Assembly: GCA_949740535.1 (NCBI GenBank)
Contig: CATJHO010000102.1
Span: 1-39,271, forward strand
Source of the DNA: an uncultured Lachnospiraceae bacterium
Lineage (GTDB): Bacteria > Bacillota > Clostridia > Lachnospirales > Lachnospiraceae
Direction: 5' to 3'
DNA: 39,271 nt
Shown: positions 7,608 through 15,927 of the stretch, piece after piece
How positions within the stretch are numbered: the first letter of the stretch is position 1
How the letters are laid out: each line of letters starts with the position of its first letter
The notes under the pieces: model-generated
What the model was told of the DNA's origin: nothing
The model's database searches: none
Seen by the model: the letters and a program-made list of their open reading frames with translations, nothing else
Position numbers and translations under genes: made by a program

Positions 7608-10600
7608 ATGAATTTAAGTGATGAAAGAAATTATCAGAAACTGATGGACACCCTGGATGCTCTCAGCCTGACAGAAAAGAACCGGAAGACAGCGGAAGCT
7701 TATCTGGATACTGGCAGTCCGGAACAGAAGGAACTGCTGGAGCAGGTGGAACAGCAGGATTTTTCAAACTTAAGAGATGAACAGCGTCAGAAAAGTATCA
7801 ATTATGTGGAACATCTGCGCAAGAGGAATAAAAAGGAAGAGCTGAAACGCTATGTACAATTTCAGGCGGCAGCAGGCGGTTCCACGGCTTACTATGTCTT
7901 TAACCGCTACGGCTGGAGTTTAAGCTCAGTGAAGGAATACTTAAATCCGGAGCAGACAATGGCAGTTCTGGCAGAGAGTCTGGTCTGGAACAGCTACAGC
8001 CTTAATTATCGGAATACAAAAGAAATTAAGGAGCAGGGAAGAAGAGATCCGGAAGTCTTAAGAAGAGCCATGGATCTGTGTTATCATTCCAGCGACAATG
8101 CGAAAGTTCTGCTGGCCGGTCTTTATTTGAACTGCAGGCGGGCAGAGGCCAGAAAGCCTGGTATTTTAAAAGGACTTTTTGCAAAAAACACTTCTTCAGA
8201 CAACGATGGAGTATCCCGGACCATAAAATTTCTGGAAGATAATATCATAGCCAGTATGCCGGAAATATTTTTGAAACACGATCTGGGAAAGAGCCAGATA
8301 GAGGAATTGCAGAATTATGTCCGCAGCCATCCCATCGATCAGCCATTTCCGCCGGCGGTTCAGAAACTTTTAAATAAACGGAGTTTTTCAGAATATATGG
8401 TAATGTTGTTGTCAGGAGCGGCATTTCTGGCCCTGGAGCACTCACCGGTCTTTTCTGCCTTTTTGCAGGTGGCAGGAAGTCTGTCTGCAGATATTACGCT
8501 GAAGGCATGCAGAGATCTTACCAGTCTTCCAGATGATCCGGACTCCTGGTTCCATAAACATCTGGAGCAGCTGGAAAGCCTGTTCCCGGTGAAGCCGGAG
8601 GAGTTTGTCCGCTGGTATACAGCCAATAATGAGGAGAAGGGACTCTGCCGCATGGCAGCGCGCTTTCCGGATGCAGTGCGGCACGTGGCAGACCACGTGA
8701 CCACGGATGAGTACCAGAGGCTGATGACCCAGACCCGGAACGGCAACCCGGCTCTGGCAAAAGAACTGGAAAAGGAAAATTCTGGAAAATACCAGGTAAA
8801 GCTGGCTGCCGAGCTGACAGCCGGAATGCAGAACGGGCAGACAGAGGCCAAGGATTATCTTTTGGGAGAGACGAAGATTGAGACCCTGTATCCCTTTGTA
8901 AACAACTGGCGGGGGATTAACAGTTATCATTACCAGCGTTTTCAGAAGCTTCAGAATCTGCGCAAAAACGGAAGCCGTTTATTCCGCAGAGGAGTGGTAC
9001 TGGAGGCCCTTCGGATGCAGGGAAGCTTCTTTACCGGCTATTATTTTCATTCTATCCGGGGCTCAAAGACCAACGAAAAACAGCTTGCAGAGGAGATGGG
9101 GCAGCTGATACAGCTTTTTGAAAAGGAGGCGCTTCCCATTCAGTATCAGGCGGATGCCATAGAAGGGATCTGTAATGCCTGCTATCAGGAAAGGGACAAA
9201 AATGCCGTGCTGGATACGGCGGCCAGAATATTGTCAGCCCAGTGGCGGGAGCACGCCCAGGAATTCCGGGATGCAGTGAAGAACAGCACTGCCATAGGCC
9301 GCTGTCTCTGTATCCGTGTGATGGATACCTTCTGGCAGGAGGAGATGGAAACGATTCTTTCCTCGGCCCTTGACAGTTCCAAGCAGGTCCGGGAACAGCT
9401 GGTAACTATCTGCACGGCACATAAAGAGTGGGAGCCAAAGATGCTGGCTATGGTTTCATCCAAAAAGTCCCAGGAGCGGGAGCTTGGCATCCGCGTGCTG
9501 AAGTTCTGGGATGTAAATGCTTATCGAGACACCTTTGCAAAGGCCCTGGAGACGGAGAAGAGCAAGAAGCTGAAAGAACTCCTTTCCGACTGTCTGGGCG
9601 TGAAGCAGGAGGCAGAAGAAGCAGCAGGAGGGAGTCCCAGGACTCCCAAAGAGCTGGCCAGAGAGGTCTTAAAAGGCGGAAAGAAACGGAAGACAGCATG
9701 GGCCTATGAAACGCCTTTCCCAGTGGTACATAATAAGGATGGAAGCGAGGCAGAAGAGGAATATCTGCAGGCAGTACTGACCGCCTACGCAGATCGGGGT
9801 GTACCGGGCATCAGTCCGGAAGGGGCAGAACTGGCCCAGGAACTGGATCCGGAAGAGCTTGGCGCCTATGTGGCAGCTCTCTTTGACAAATGGCTGGAAT
9901 CCGGGGCGGAGGCCAAGAAAAAATGGGTGCTCTACGCGGCATCTGTTCATGGGGGAAAAGAGATTGTGGACGCATTCCGGCATCAGATTCAGGAATGGCC
10001 CCAGCATGCCAGAGGAGCCATGGCGGCAGAGGCAGTGAAGGCTTTGGCGCTGAACGGAAGCTCTGAGGCTCTGCTGTATGTGGATCAGATTTCCAGAAAA
10101 TTCAAGTTCCGCCAGGTGAAGACAGCGGCAGGGGAGGCCTTGGAATATGCGGCTTGCGCGCTTGGGATCAGCCGGGCAGAGCTGGAGGACCGGATTGTGC
10201 CGAATCTGGGCTTTGACGATCAGCTGAAGCGCACCTTTGATTATGGATCCCGCAGGTTCCAGGTATATCTGACACCGGCTCTGGAGCTGGAGGTTTTTGA
10301 TGAGACGGAGAAAAAGCTTAAGAACCTTCCGGCTCCCGGAAAGCGGGATGAGGAGGAGAAGGCAGCCGCCGCCTATAAAGCCTTCAAGGATATGAAAAAG
10401 CAGCTCAAGACTGTAGTTTCCAATCAGAAAATGCGCCTGGAGCAGGCTCTGACAGCGGAACGGCTCTGGAGCGCTTCTGCCTGGGAGGAGCTCTTTGTGA
10501 AGAATCCGGTGATGCATCAGTTTGCCATCGGTCTTATCTGGGGCATTTATGAGGAGAAGGTTCTAAAGAATACCTTCCGCTATATGGAGGACGGCAGCTT

Positions 10601-11174
10601 CAACACAAAGGACGAAGAGGAGATGGAGCTTCCAGGAGACGCGCAGATTGGCCTGGTGCATCCCATTGAGCTTGAAAAAGAGGATCTTGCCGCCTGGAAG
10701 GAACAGCTTCAGGATTACGAGATTATCCAGCCTATTGAGCAGCTGGAGCGCCCGGTCTACCAGGTGGCCGAGGAGGAAAAAGGAACGAGGGAGCTGACCA
10801 GATTTGGCGGAAAGCTTTTGAACGGTCTGTCCCTCTCCGGTAAACTGCAGGGCATGGGCTGGTACCGGGGATCCGTGCAGGATGCAGGGGTTTACTATAC
10901 GTTTTACCGGGAAGATGGGGACATCGGCGTAGAGCTTGAATTCTCCGGAAGCTATGTGGGCGACGAGAATGACGAGGTCACGGTTTACGGCGCAGCCTTC
11001 TACCGGGCCGGAACGGTGAAGCGGGGAAGCTATGTGTATGATACCATCAAAAAAGAGAATGGGTACACACTGGATCAGGTAAGCCCCCGCTATTTCAGCG
11101 AGACAGTGCTGATGCTTACAAAGGCTGTGGCTTCCAGCCAGGAACAGCTGGCGTATCCGGCTTGTAAGAATTGA
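7608..11174 (+). CDS. DUF4132 domain protein (YehI/MolR-like), 1188 aa
   Basis: The largest protein in the window. The N-terminal ~850 residues are helical, with repeated leucine-rich alpha-hairpins reminiscent of HEAT/ARM scaffolds. The C-terminal third carries the segment I recognise as DUF4132, starting near residue 875 with RTFDYGSRRFQVYL and continuing through KDMKKQLK and ERLWSASAWEELF, then a beta-rich tail ending near WYRGSVQDAG. In E. coli the DUF4132 protein YehI is encoded beside the yehL-Q genes and has been called a molybdate metabolism regulator (MolR), a label with little mechanistic support. The ATG has AAAAGGAGA nine bases upstream. It has no signal peptide or membrane segment. 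Function unknown; probably a scaffold or effector of the cassette. Confidence 0.88.
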   Translation: MNLSDERNYQKLMDTLDALSLTEKNRKTAEAYLDTGSPEQKELLEQVEQQDFSNLRDEQRQKSINYVEHLRKRNKKEELKRYVQFQAAAGGSTAYYVFNRYGWSLSSVKEYLNPEQTMAVLAESLVWNSYSLNYRNTKEIKEQGRRDPEVLRRAMDLCYHSSDNAKVLLAGLYLNCRRAEARKPGILKGLFAKNTSSDNDGVSRTIKFLEDNIIASMPEIFLKHDLGKSQIEELQNYVRSHPIDQPFPPAVQKLLNKRSFSEYMVMLLSGAAFLALEHSPVFSAFLQVAGSLSADITLKACRDLTSLPDDPDSWFHKHLEQLESLFPVKPEEFVRWYTANNEEKGLCRMAARFPDAVRHVADHVTTDEYQRLMTQTRNGNPALAKELEKENSGKYQVKLAAELTAGMQNGQTEAKDYLLGETKIETLYPFVNNWRGINSYHYQRFQKLQNLRKNGSRLFRRGVVLEALRMQGSFFTGYYFHSIRGSKTNEKQLAEEMGQLIQLFEKEALPIQYQADAIEGICNACYQERDKNAVLDTAARILSAQWREHAQEFRDAVKNSTAIGRCLCIRVMDTFWQEEMETILSSALDSSKQVREQLVTICTAHKEWEPKMLAMVSSKKSQERELGIRVLKFWDVNAYRDTFAKALETEKSKKLKELLSDCLGVKQEAEEAAGGSPRTPKELAREVLKGGKKRKTAWAYETPFPVVHNKDGSEAEEEYLQAVLTAYADRGVPGISPEGAELAQELDPEELGAYVAALFDKWLESGAEAKKKWVLYAASVHGGKEIVDAFRHQIQEWPQHARGAMAAEAVKALALNGSSEALLYVDQISRKFKFRQVKTAAGEALEYAACALGISRAELEDRIVPNLGFDDQLKRTFDYGSRRFQVYLTPALELEVFDETEKKLKNLPAPGKRDEEEKAAAAYKAFKDMKKQLKTVVSNQKMRLEQALTAERLWSASAWEELFVKNPVMHQFAIGLIWGIYEEKVLKNTFRYMEDGSFNTKDEEEMELPGDAQIGLVHPIELEKEDLAAWKEQLQDYEIIQPIEQLERPVYQVAEEEKGTRELTRFGGKLLNGLSLSGKLQGMGWYRGSVQDAGVYYTFYREDGDIGVELEFSGSYVGDENDEVTVYGAAFYRAGTVKRGSYVYDTIKKENGYTLDQVSPRYFSETVLMLTKAVASSQEQLAYPACKN

Positions 11175-11473
11175 CAAGGAAAATGCATGATTCACAGATG
11201 AACGAAAAGATGGGAAGTCTGTCATACAAAAATTGAAGCATAGGCAGGAACATAATTTATAAACAGGGCGCCTTTGTCAGGAGAGGGGAAGGCAGCTTTA
11301 TAAGCACAGATTTCAGATCTTGACAGAAAGAGAAAGGTATGGTAGAGTTTAACAGTATGGATTTTGTTATTGTTCACGAGTCCATTGTAAGTATTGATTC
11401 TGCCGGTATTCAGTAATCGGACACTCCGGCCATTACTTGATACACGGCTTATGAAAAAAAGGAGGCAGTCACT
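11175..11473 (+). other. rpsO upstream region (promoter and leader)
   Basis: There is no gene in these 299 bp. They hold the promoter at 11320-11348 and a leader of about 120 nt. The leader has short self-complementary stretches (for example TAAT and GG pairing with CC and ATTA around 11415-11440) but no motif I can match to a described S15 leader class. The ribosome binding site AGGAGG is at 11460-11465. Confidence 0.5.
11320..11348 (+). promoter_or_regulatory. Sigma-A-type promoter for rpsO
   Basis: TTGACA at 11320-11325 and TAGAGT at 11343-11348 are separated by 17 bp. The -35 is a consensus match and the -10 matches 4 of 6 positions. It would give an rpsO leader of about 120 nt, a length that allows the S15 autoregulation known in many bacteria. 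Confidence 0.6.
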
Positions 11474-11740
11474 ATGATCGCAAAAGAAAAGAAGCAGGCA
11501 ATCATCGCCGAGTATGGCCTGAAGCCGGGCGACACAGGCTCACCGGAAGTACAGGTAGCTATTTTAACCGCACGGATTCAGGAATTAACCGAGCATCTGA
11601 AGGTGAATCCCAAGGATCATCATTCCAGAAGAGGACTTCTCAAGATGGTCGGCCAGAGACGTAATATGCTGGCTTATCTGAAGAGAACAGATATTGAGCG
11701 GTATCGTAAGCTCATTGAGAGACTGGGACTGAGAAAGTAG
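11474..11740 (+). CDS. rpsO: 30S ribosomal protein S15
   Basis: 88 residues, the standard S15 length. It contains the family signatures [10 protein letters not shown] and [10 protein letters not shown] and ends in a basic helix, [12 protein letters not shown]15 binds 16S rRNA early and nucleates assembly of the small-subunit platform. The ATG at 11474 follows AGGAGG by 8 bases. It stands directly upstream of pnp, a very widely conserved bacterial arrangement. Expression is probably driven by the promoter at 11320 and may be feedback-controlled through its leader. Confidence 0.98.
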   Translation: MIAKEKKQAIIAEYGLKPGDTGSPEVQVAILTARIQELTEHLKVNPKDHHSRRGLLKMVGQRRNMLAYLKRTDIERYRKLIERLGLRK

Positions 11741-11748
11741 TTTTACAG

Positions 11749-11771
11749 GGGCGGAGGGGATACTTCCGCCC
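11749..11771 (+). terminator. Hairpin after rpsO (weak or partial terminator)
   Basis: GGGCGGA (11749-11755) pairs with TCCGCCC (11765-11771) around a 9-base loop just after the rpsO stop. The following bases, TCATTTATG, are not a strong U-tract, so partial read-through into pnp is likely. Confidence 0.45.
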
Positions 11772-11831
11772 TCATTTATGTGCAGAGGAAACTCTGCCAG
11801 ACTGTAACCATTGACCCCACAGGAGAGCGGA

Positions 11832-11941
11832 CCGAGACCACTGATCTATATATGAGCAGACAGAACAGCGCCGGGGCAGATATCCGGCCTGTATCGTGTG
11901 TAGATCAGTAGTTTCGGGGCTGTGGTCCGGAAAGCGGACCA
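11832..11941 (+). promoter_or_regulatory. Structured pnp leader RNA: long stem plus two hairpins
   Basis: Bases 11832-11848 pair with 11901-11917 over 17 positions (15 Watson-Crick, one G-U, one A-C mismatch). Inside, GCCGG (11870-11874) pairs with CCGGC (11884-11888). Just downstream TGGTCCG (11923-11929) pairs with CGGACCA (11935-11941). In addition CGGACC at 11828-11833 can pair with GGTCCG at 11924-11929, which competes with the last hairpin. In E. coli a long pnp leader stem is cut by RNase III and is the basis of PNPase autoregulation; a similar role here is inference. Confidence 0.55.
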
Positions 11942-11997
11942 TGGCAGACAGGATTCTCCTGAACCAGAAGAGAGAAATAAAAGTAAAGGAGATTCTT

Positions 11998-14088
11998 ATG
12001 TACAAGAGTTATTCCATGGAACTTGCAGGCCGGACCCTGACCGTAGACATCGGCAGAGTGGCCAAGCAGGCCAGCGGAGCCGCATTTATGCACTATGGAG
12101 AGACAACCGTGCTTTCTACTGCCACGGCTTCCGACAAACCCAGGGAAGGGATTGATTTCTTCCCCTTAAGTGTAGAATATGAGGAGAAGCTGTATTCTGT
12201 AGGCAAGATTCCCGGCGGCTTCAACAAGAGAGAGGGCAAGGCCTCTGAGAATGCGGTTCTGACTTCCCGTGTCATTGACCGTCCCATGCGGCCGCTGTTC
12301 CCCAAGGATTACCGCAATGACGTGACCCTGAACAACCTGGTGCTTTCCGTAGATCCGGAGTGCAGTCCGGAGCTGACAGCCATGCTGGGTTCCGCGATTG
12401 CGGCAGCTGTGTCTGATATTCCATTTGCAGGCCCCTGTGCCATGACTCAGATTGGCATGATTGACGGGGAACTGCTGGTGAATCCAGGGCAGAATCAGCA
12501 GAAGGTATCTGACTTAAAGCTGACAGTGGCTTCCACGAGAGAAAAGGTAATCATGATTGAGGCCGGTGCCAATGAGATTCCTGAGGCAAAGATGATTGAG
12601 GCCATTTATATGGCCCATGAGGTAAATCAGCAGGTTATCGCCTTTATTGACAAGATTGTGGCAGAGTGCGGCAGGGAAAAGCACACCTATACCAGCTGTG
12701 CCGTTCCGGAAGAGCTGTTTGCGGCGATTAAGGAGCTGGTGCCTCCGGAGGAGATGGAGAAGGCCGTATTTACCGATGAGAAGCAGGTGCGGGAGGAGAA
12801 TATCCGCCAGATAACTGCAAAGCTGGAAGAGGCATTTGCAGAGAAGGAAGAGTGGCTTGAGGTTCTGGGCGAGGCCGTTTACCAGTATCAGAAGAAGACG
12901 GTGCGCAAGATGATCCTGAAGGATCACAAGCGTCCCGACGGACGTGAGATCACCCAGATTCGTCCCCTGGCAGCAGAGGTGGATCTGATTCCGAGAGTAC
13001 ACGGCTCTGCTATGTTTACCAGAGGACAGACCCAGATCTGCAACATCTGTACCCTGGCGCCTTTGTCTGAGGCTCAGAGACTGGATGGTCTGGATGAAAA
13101 TGAGACAAGCAAGCGCTATATGCATCACTATAATTTCCCCAGCTACTCCGTAGGCGAGACAAAGCCAAGCAGAGGACCGGGACGCCGGGAGATTGGACAT
13201 GGAGCGCTGGCGGAGCGTGCGCTTCTGCCGGTACTTCCCACTGAGGAAGAGTTCCCCTATGCCATCCGTACCGTATCCGAGACCTTTGAGTCCAACGGAT
13301 CTACTTCTATGGCTTCTACCTGTGCTTCCTGTATGTCGCTGATGGCAGCAGGCGTGCCCATCAAGAAGATGGTAGCCGGTATTTCCTGCGGTCTGGTAAC
13401 CGGGGAGACCGATGATGATTACGTGCTTCTGACAGATATCCAGGGGCTTGAGGACTTCTTTGGCGATATGGATTTCAAGGTAACAGGAACCACGGAAGGT
13501 ATCACAGCGATTCAGATGGATATCAAGATTCACGGTCTGACACGGCCTATCGTGGAGGGTGCCATTGCAAGATGCCGGGAGGCACGGATGTTCATTATGG
13601 ACACCTGTATGAAGCCCTGCATCGCAGAGCCGAGACCGGAGGTTGGACCTTATGCGCCCAAGATCATTCAGATCCAGATTGATCCTCAGAAGATCGGCGA
13701 TGTGGTGGGCCAGAGAGGAAAGACTATCAACACCATCATTGAGCAGACCGGTGTGAAGATTGATATTGATGATGACGGCGCCGTATCTGTATGCGGTACC
13801 GATCAGGCAGGAATGGATAAAGCCGTTGAGCTGATCAAGATCATTGTAACGGACTTCGAGGAGGGCATGGTGCTCACCGGTAAGGTAGTCAGCATTAAGG
13901 AGTTCGGCGCATTCCTGGAGTTTGCGCCCGGCAAGGAAGGTATGGTACACATTTCCAAGATTGCGAAGCAGAGAATCAACCACGTGGAGGATGTACTGAC
14001 CCTGGGTGATGTGGTGAAAGTAGTCTGCCTTGGAAAGGACAAGATGGGCCGTTTGAGCTTCAGCATGAAGGATGTAAAAGAGAATTAA
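11998..14088 (+). CDS. pnp: Polyribonucleotide nucleotidyltransferase (PNPase)
   Basis: 696 residues from ATG 11998, the normal length. PNPase degrades RNA 3' to 5' using phosphate and can run in reverse. The order is two RNase PH domains (about 10-230 and 310-545) with an alpha-helical linker, a KH domain with the VVGQRGKTINTII loop near 565, and an S1 domain (GKVVSIKEFGAFLEF, near 625-690). The phosphorolytic core segment SNGSTSMAS is present. The open frame reaches back to a GTG at 11896, but that lies inside the leader stem; ATG 11998 has AAAGGAG and begins with the canonical MELAGRTL-type N-terminus. Confidence 0.98.
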   Translation: MYKSYSMELAGRTLTVDIGRVAKQASGAAFMHYGETTVLSTATASDKPREGIDFFPLSVEYEEKLYSVGKIPGGFNKREGKASENAVLTSRVIDRPMRPLFPKDYRNDVTLNNLVLSVDPECSPELTAMLGSAIAAAVSDIPFAGPCAMTQIGMIDGELLVNPGQNQQKVSDLKLTVASTREKVIMIEAGANEIPEAKMIEAIYMAHEVNQQVIAFIDKIVAECGREKHTYTSCAVPEELFAAIKELVPPEEMEKAVFTDEKQVREENIRQITAKLEEAFAEKEEWLEVLGEAVYQYQKKTVRKMILKDHKRPDGREITQIRPLAAEVDLIPRVHGSAMFTRGQTQICNICTLAPLSEAQRLDGLDENETSKRYMHHYNFPSYSVGETKPSRGPGRREIGHGALAERALLPVLPTEEEFPYAIRTVSETFESNGSTSMASTCASCMSLMAAGVPIKKMVAGISCGLVTGETDDDYVLLTDIQGLEDFFGDMDFKVTGTTEGITAIQMDIKIHGLTRPIVEGAIARCREARMFIMDTCMKPCIAEPRPEVGPYAPKIIQIQIDPQKIGDVVGQRGKTINTIIEQTGVKIDIDDDGAVSVCGTDQAGMDKAVELIKIIVTDFEEGMVLTGKVVSIKEFGAFLEFAPGKEGMVHISKIAKQRINHVEDVLTLGDVVKVVCLGKDKMGRLSFSMKDVKEN

Positions 14089-14110
14089 GGAAATAAAAAA
14101 GAACCGGAAG

Positions 14111-14150
14111 GTCCCGCGGCGTTACTGTCAGCTGCGGGACTTTTTTCTTT
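14111..14150 (+). terminator. Intrinsic terminator after pnp
   Basis: GTCCCGCGGC (14111-14120) pairs with GCTGCGGGAC (14131-14140), a 10-bp stem with one G-U, followed at once by TTTTTTCTTT. This is a strong rho-independent terminator. Confidence 0.92.
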
Positions 14151-14178
14151 TTGTTTTCAAAACCAGGTTCAATTAAGA

Positions 14179-14208
14179 TTGCATTATGAATACTATATAT
14201 AGTATAAT
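14179..14208 (+). promoter_or_regulatory. Promoter for the hemerythrin fusion gene
   Basis: TTGCAT (14179-14184) and a perfect TATAAT (14203-14208) are separated by 18 bp. Transcription would start near 14215, giving a leader of over 200 nt that includes the hairpin at 14332-14381. Confidence 0.6.
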
Positions 14209-14331
14209 AAAGCCAAGACATATTTAGAACACATTTCTTAAAGAGCTGTGGGAAATGTAACATTCAGGCAGCATCGTTTTGCACGGTCTGCGGCTGTGCA
14301 GGAAGCATCGGACACTCATCTGATGTGAAAA

Positions 14332-14381
14332 CAAACATAAAATCTGCTTACAAGCAGGCTTGATGTCATTTTTTATGTTTG
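14332..14381 (+). promoter_or_regulatory. Long hairpin in the leader of the hemerythrin fusion gene
   Basis: CAAACATAAAA (14332-14342) pairs perfectly with TTTTATGTTTG (14371-14381). A small inner hairpin, CTGCT/AGCAG, sits at 14344-14357. The right arm contains a U-run, so it could act as an attenuator or as an mRNA stabiliser. No known riboswitch motif was recognised in the 200-nt leader. Confidence 0.45.
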
Positions 14382-14442
14382 CTTTCCCGCCGTCTGGACT
14401 GTTACAAAAATATAAGCTTGGTGCAGCAAAGGAGGATATAGT

Positions 14443-15801
14443 ATGGACACCCGGTTTGAATGGCAGGAAGAGTTCAGCATTGGAGTAGATGTAATTGATA
14501 AGGAGCATCAGAGACTTTTCAAGATTATCAATAAACTTTTTGCGTTCAAAGAGGAAGAGAAGAACAACGAGTGGGCATGTCAGGAAGGTATTAAGTTCTT
14601 CAAAGGACATGTGGTAAAGCATTTTGCAGATGAAGAAGCATATATGGTATCCATCGGCTATGAAGGAACAGAACAACACAGGCGTCTGCATAAAGGTTTT
14701 CGGGAGAATACACTCCCGGCGCTGGAACAGGAACTGGAGCAGTCGGATTATTCATCAGACACGGTAGAACATTTTCTGGCTGTCTGCGCCGGATGGCTGA
14801 TTGGCCACACATTGACCGAGGATCTTGCAATTACAGGGAAGAAAATCAGAAAGTGGGAGAATCTTCTGCCGGGCGAAGAGCTTACGGCGATGAAAAAGGT
14901 GATTGTCCAGCTTGTATTTGATATGTTCCATCTGGAATCCCAGATGATCAGTGATGCTTACAATGGAGAAAAGTTCGGAAAGGGTGTATATTACCGTCTG
15001 GTTTACGGAGCGGGAAAGGAAGAAGAAAAGCAGGAGATTCTGATGGTTTTTGAAGAAAAACTGCTGATTGAAACTGTGGGAAAGGTGCTGGGACTTAAGA
15101 CGGGCAAATTGGACGCTAAGCTGGTCCATGCTGCCAGGTATACAGCCCAGCAGTTCGTAGGACGTCTCTTGGAGCATTTCCCGACGAAAGAATCCTATAA
15201 GCTGAAAGAGGAAAATCTGCTCTCCTACGAGGAGTTTCAGAAAATATTTGAAAAGGAAACCCTGCAGGTCAGCTTTCTCTTTAATACAGGTGCAGGCTAT
15301 TTTGCTTACTGTACGATTGCGCCGCATCTGCTGGAGAAGGGTGTGGGCACTCCCATAGAGGAGGAAAACGCTATGTCAGAAGTAGAAAAGTACCTGATGA
15401 AGCGTGAAGAGCAGGAAGTTATAAACCAGAAAAAGAAAGTGCTGGTGGTGGACGATTCGCTTACCATACGGGAGGGAATGAAGCAGCTGCTGGGAGAGGA
15501 TTATGAAGTTGCATCAGCGGAATCCGGAGTGGCAGCGATCCGCACCATTACCCTGAATCAGCCGGATCTGGTCCTTCTGGACTATGAGATGCCGGTCTGT
15601 GATGGAAAGCAGACGTTGGAGATGCTTCGCTCCGAGAAGGCATTCGCAGATATTCCGGTTATCTTTCTGACGGGCCGCAGAGATCCCCAGAGTATGATTC
15701 AGGTAATGCCTTTAAAACCTGCGGGATATCTGTTAAAGAACTCAAAACCTGCGGAGCTTAAGAAAGAGATAGACGCATTTTTTGCTAAGCAGAAAGCGTA
15801 A
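14443..15801 (+). CDS. Bacteriohemerythrin-response regulator receiver fusion
   Basis: 452 residues in three parts. Residues 1-135 form a bacteriohemerythrin with the di-iron ligands in place: H22, H59, E63, H78, H82, H121 and D126. This domain binds oxygen reversibly. Residues about 145-320 form a mixed alpha/beta middle domain, possibly CheX-like, but without an E-x2-N phosphatase motif I can point to. Residues about 333-452 form a CheY-like receiver: acidic pair in LVVDDS, phosphoacceptor Asp in LLDYEMP, Thr in FLTGR and Lys in YLLKNSKP. ATG 14443 follows AAAGGAGG. An output that links oxygen binding to signalling is inferred. The single-gene transcript is bounded by a promoter and a terminator. 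Confidence 0.88.
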   Translation: MDTRFEWQEEFSIGVDVIDKEHQRLFKIINKLFAFKEEEKNNEWACQEGIKFFKGHVVKHFADEEAYMVSIGYEGTEQHRRLHKGFRENTLPALEQELEQSDYSSDTVEHFLAVCAGWLIGHTLTEDLAITGKKIRKWENLLPGEELTAMKKVIVQLVFDMFHLESQMISDAYNGEKFGKGVYYRLVYGAGKEEEKQEILMVFEEKLLIETVGKVLGLKTGKLDAKLVHAARYTAQQFVGRLLEHFPTKESYKLKEENLLSYEEFQKIFEKETLQVSFLFNTGAGYFAYCTIAPHLLEKGVGTPIEEENAMSEVEKYLMKREEQEVINQKKKVLVVDDSLTIREGMKQLLGEDYEVASAESGVAAIRTITLNQPDLVLLDYEMPVCDGKQTLEMLRSEKAFADIPVIFLTGRRDPQSMIQVMPLKPAGYLLKNSKPAELKKEIDAFFAKQKA

Positions 15802-15810
15802 GCATATAAA

Positions 15811-15854
15811 TCAAAAAAGCCATTTGAGCCCTGTAAAGCCGATGGCTTTTTTGA
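15811..15854. terminator. Bidirectional-looking terminator after the hemerythrin fusion gene
   Basis: TCAAAAAAGCCAT (15811-15823) pairs perfectly with ATGGCTTTTTTGA (15842-15854) around an 18-base loop. The A-run and U-run on either side would allow termination on both strands. Confidence 0.88.
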
Positions 15855-15927
15855 TGTATGAGAGGGGCGGTACCTTTGGGGAAGCAGGAAGGTACAGGGC
15901 GCCTGGACAAAAGAAAGGGAGGAAAAT

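Noticed and set aside
12514-13983. A 489-codon open frame on the - strand opposite pnp
   Set aside because: It lies wholly inside pnp, whose protein is certain; the translated - strand sequence is Leu/His-rich without any family motif and there is no ribosome binding site. It is a codon-bias shadow.
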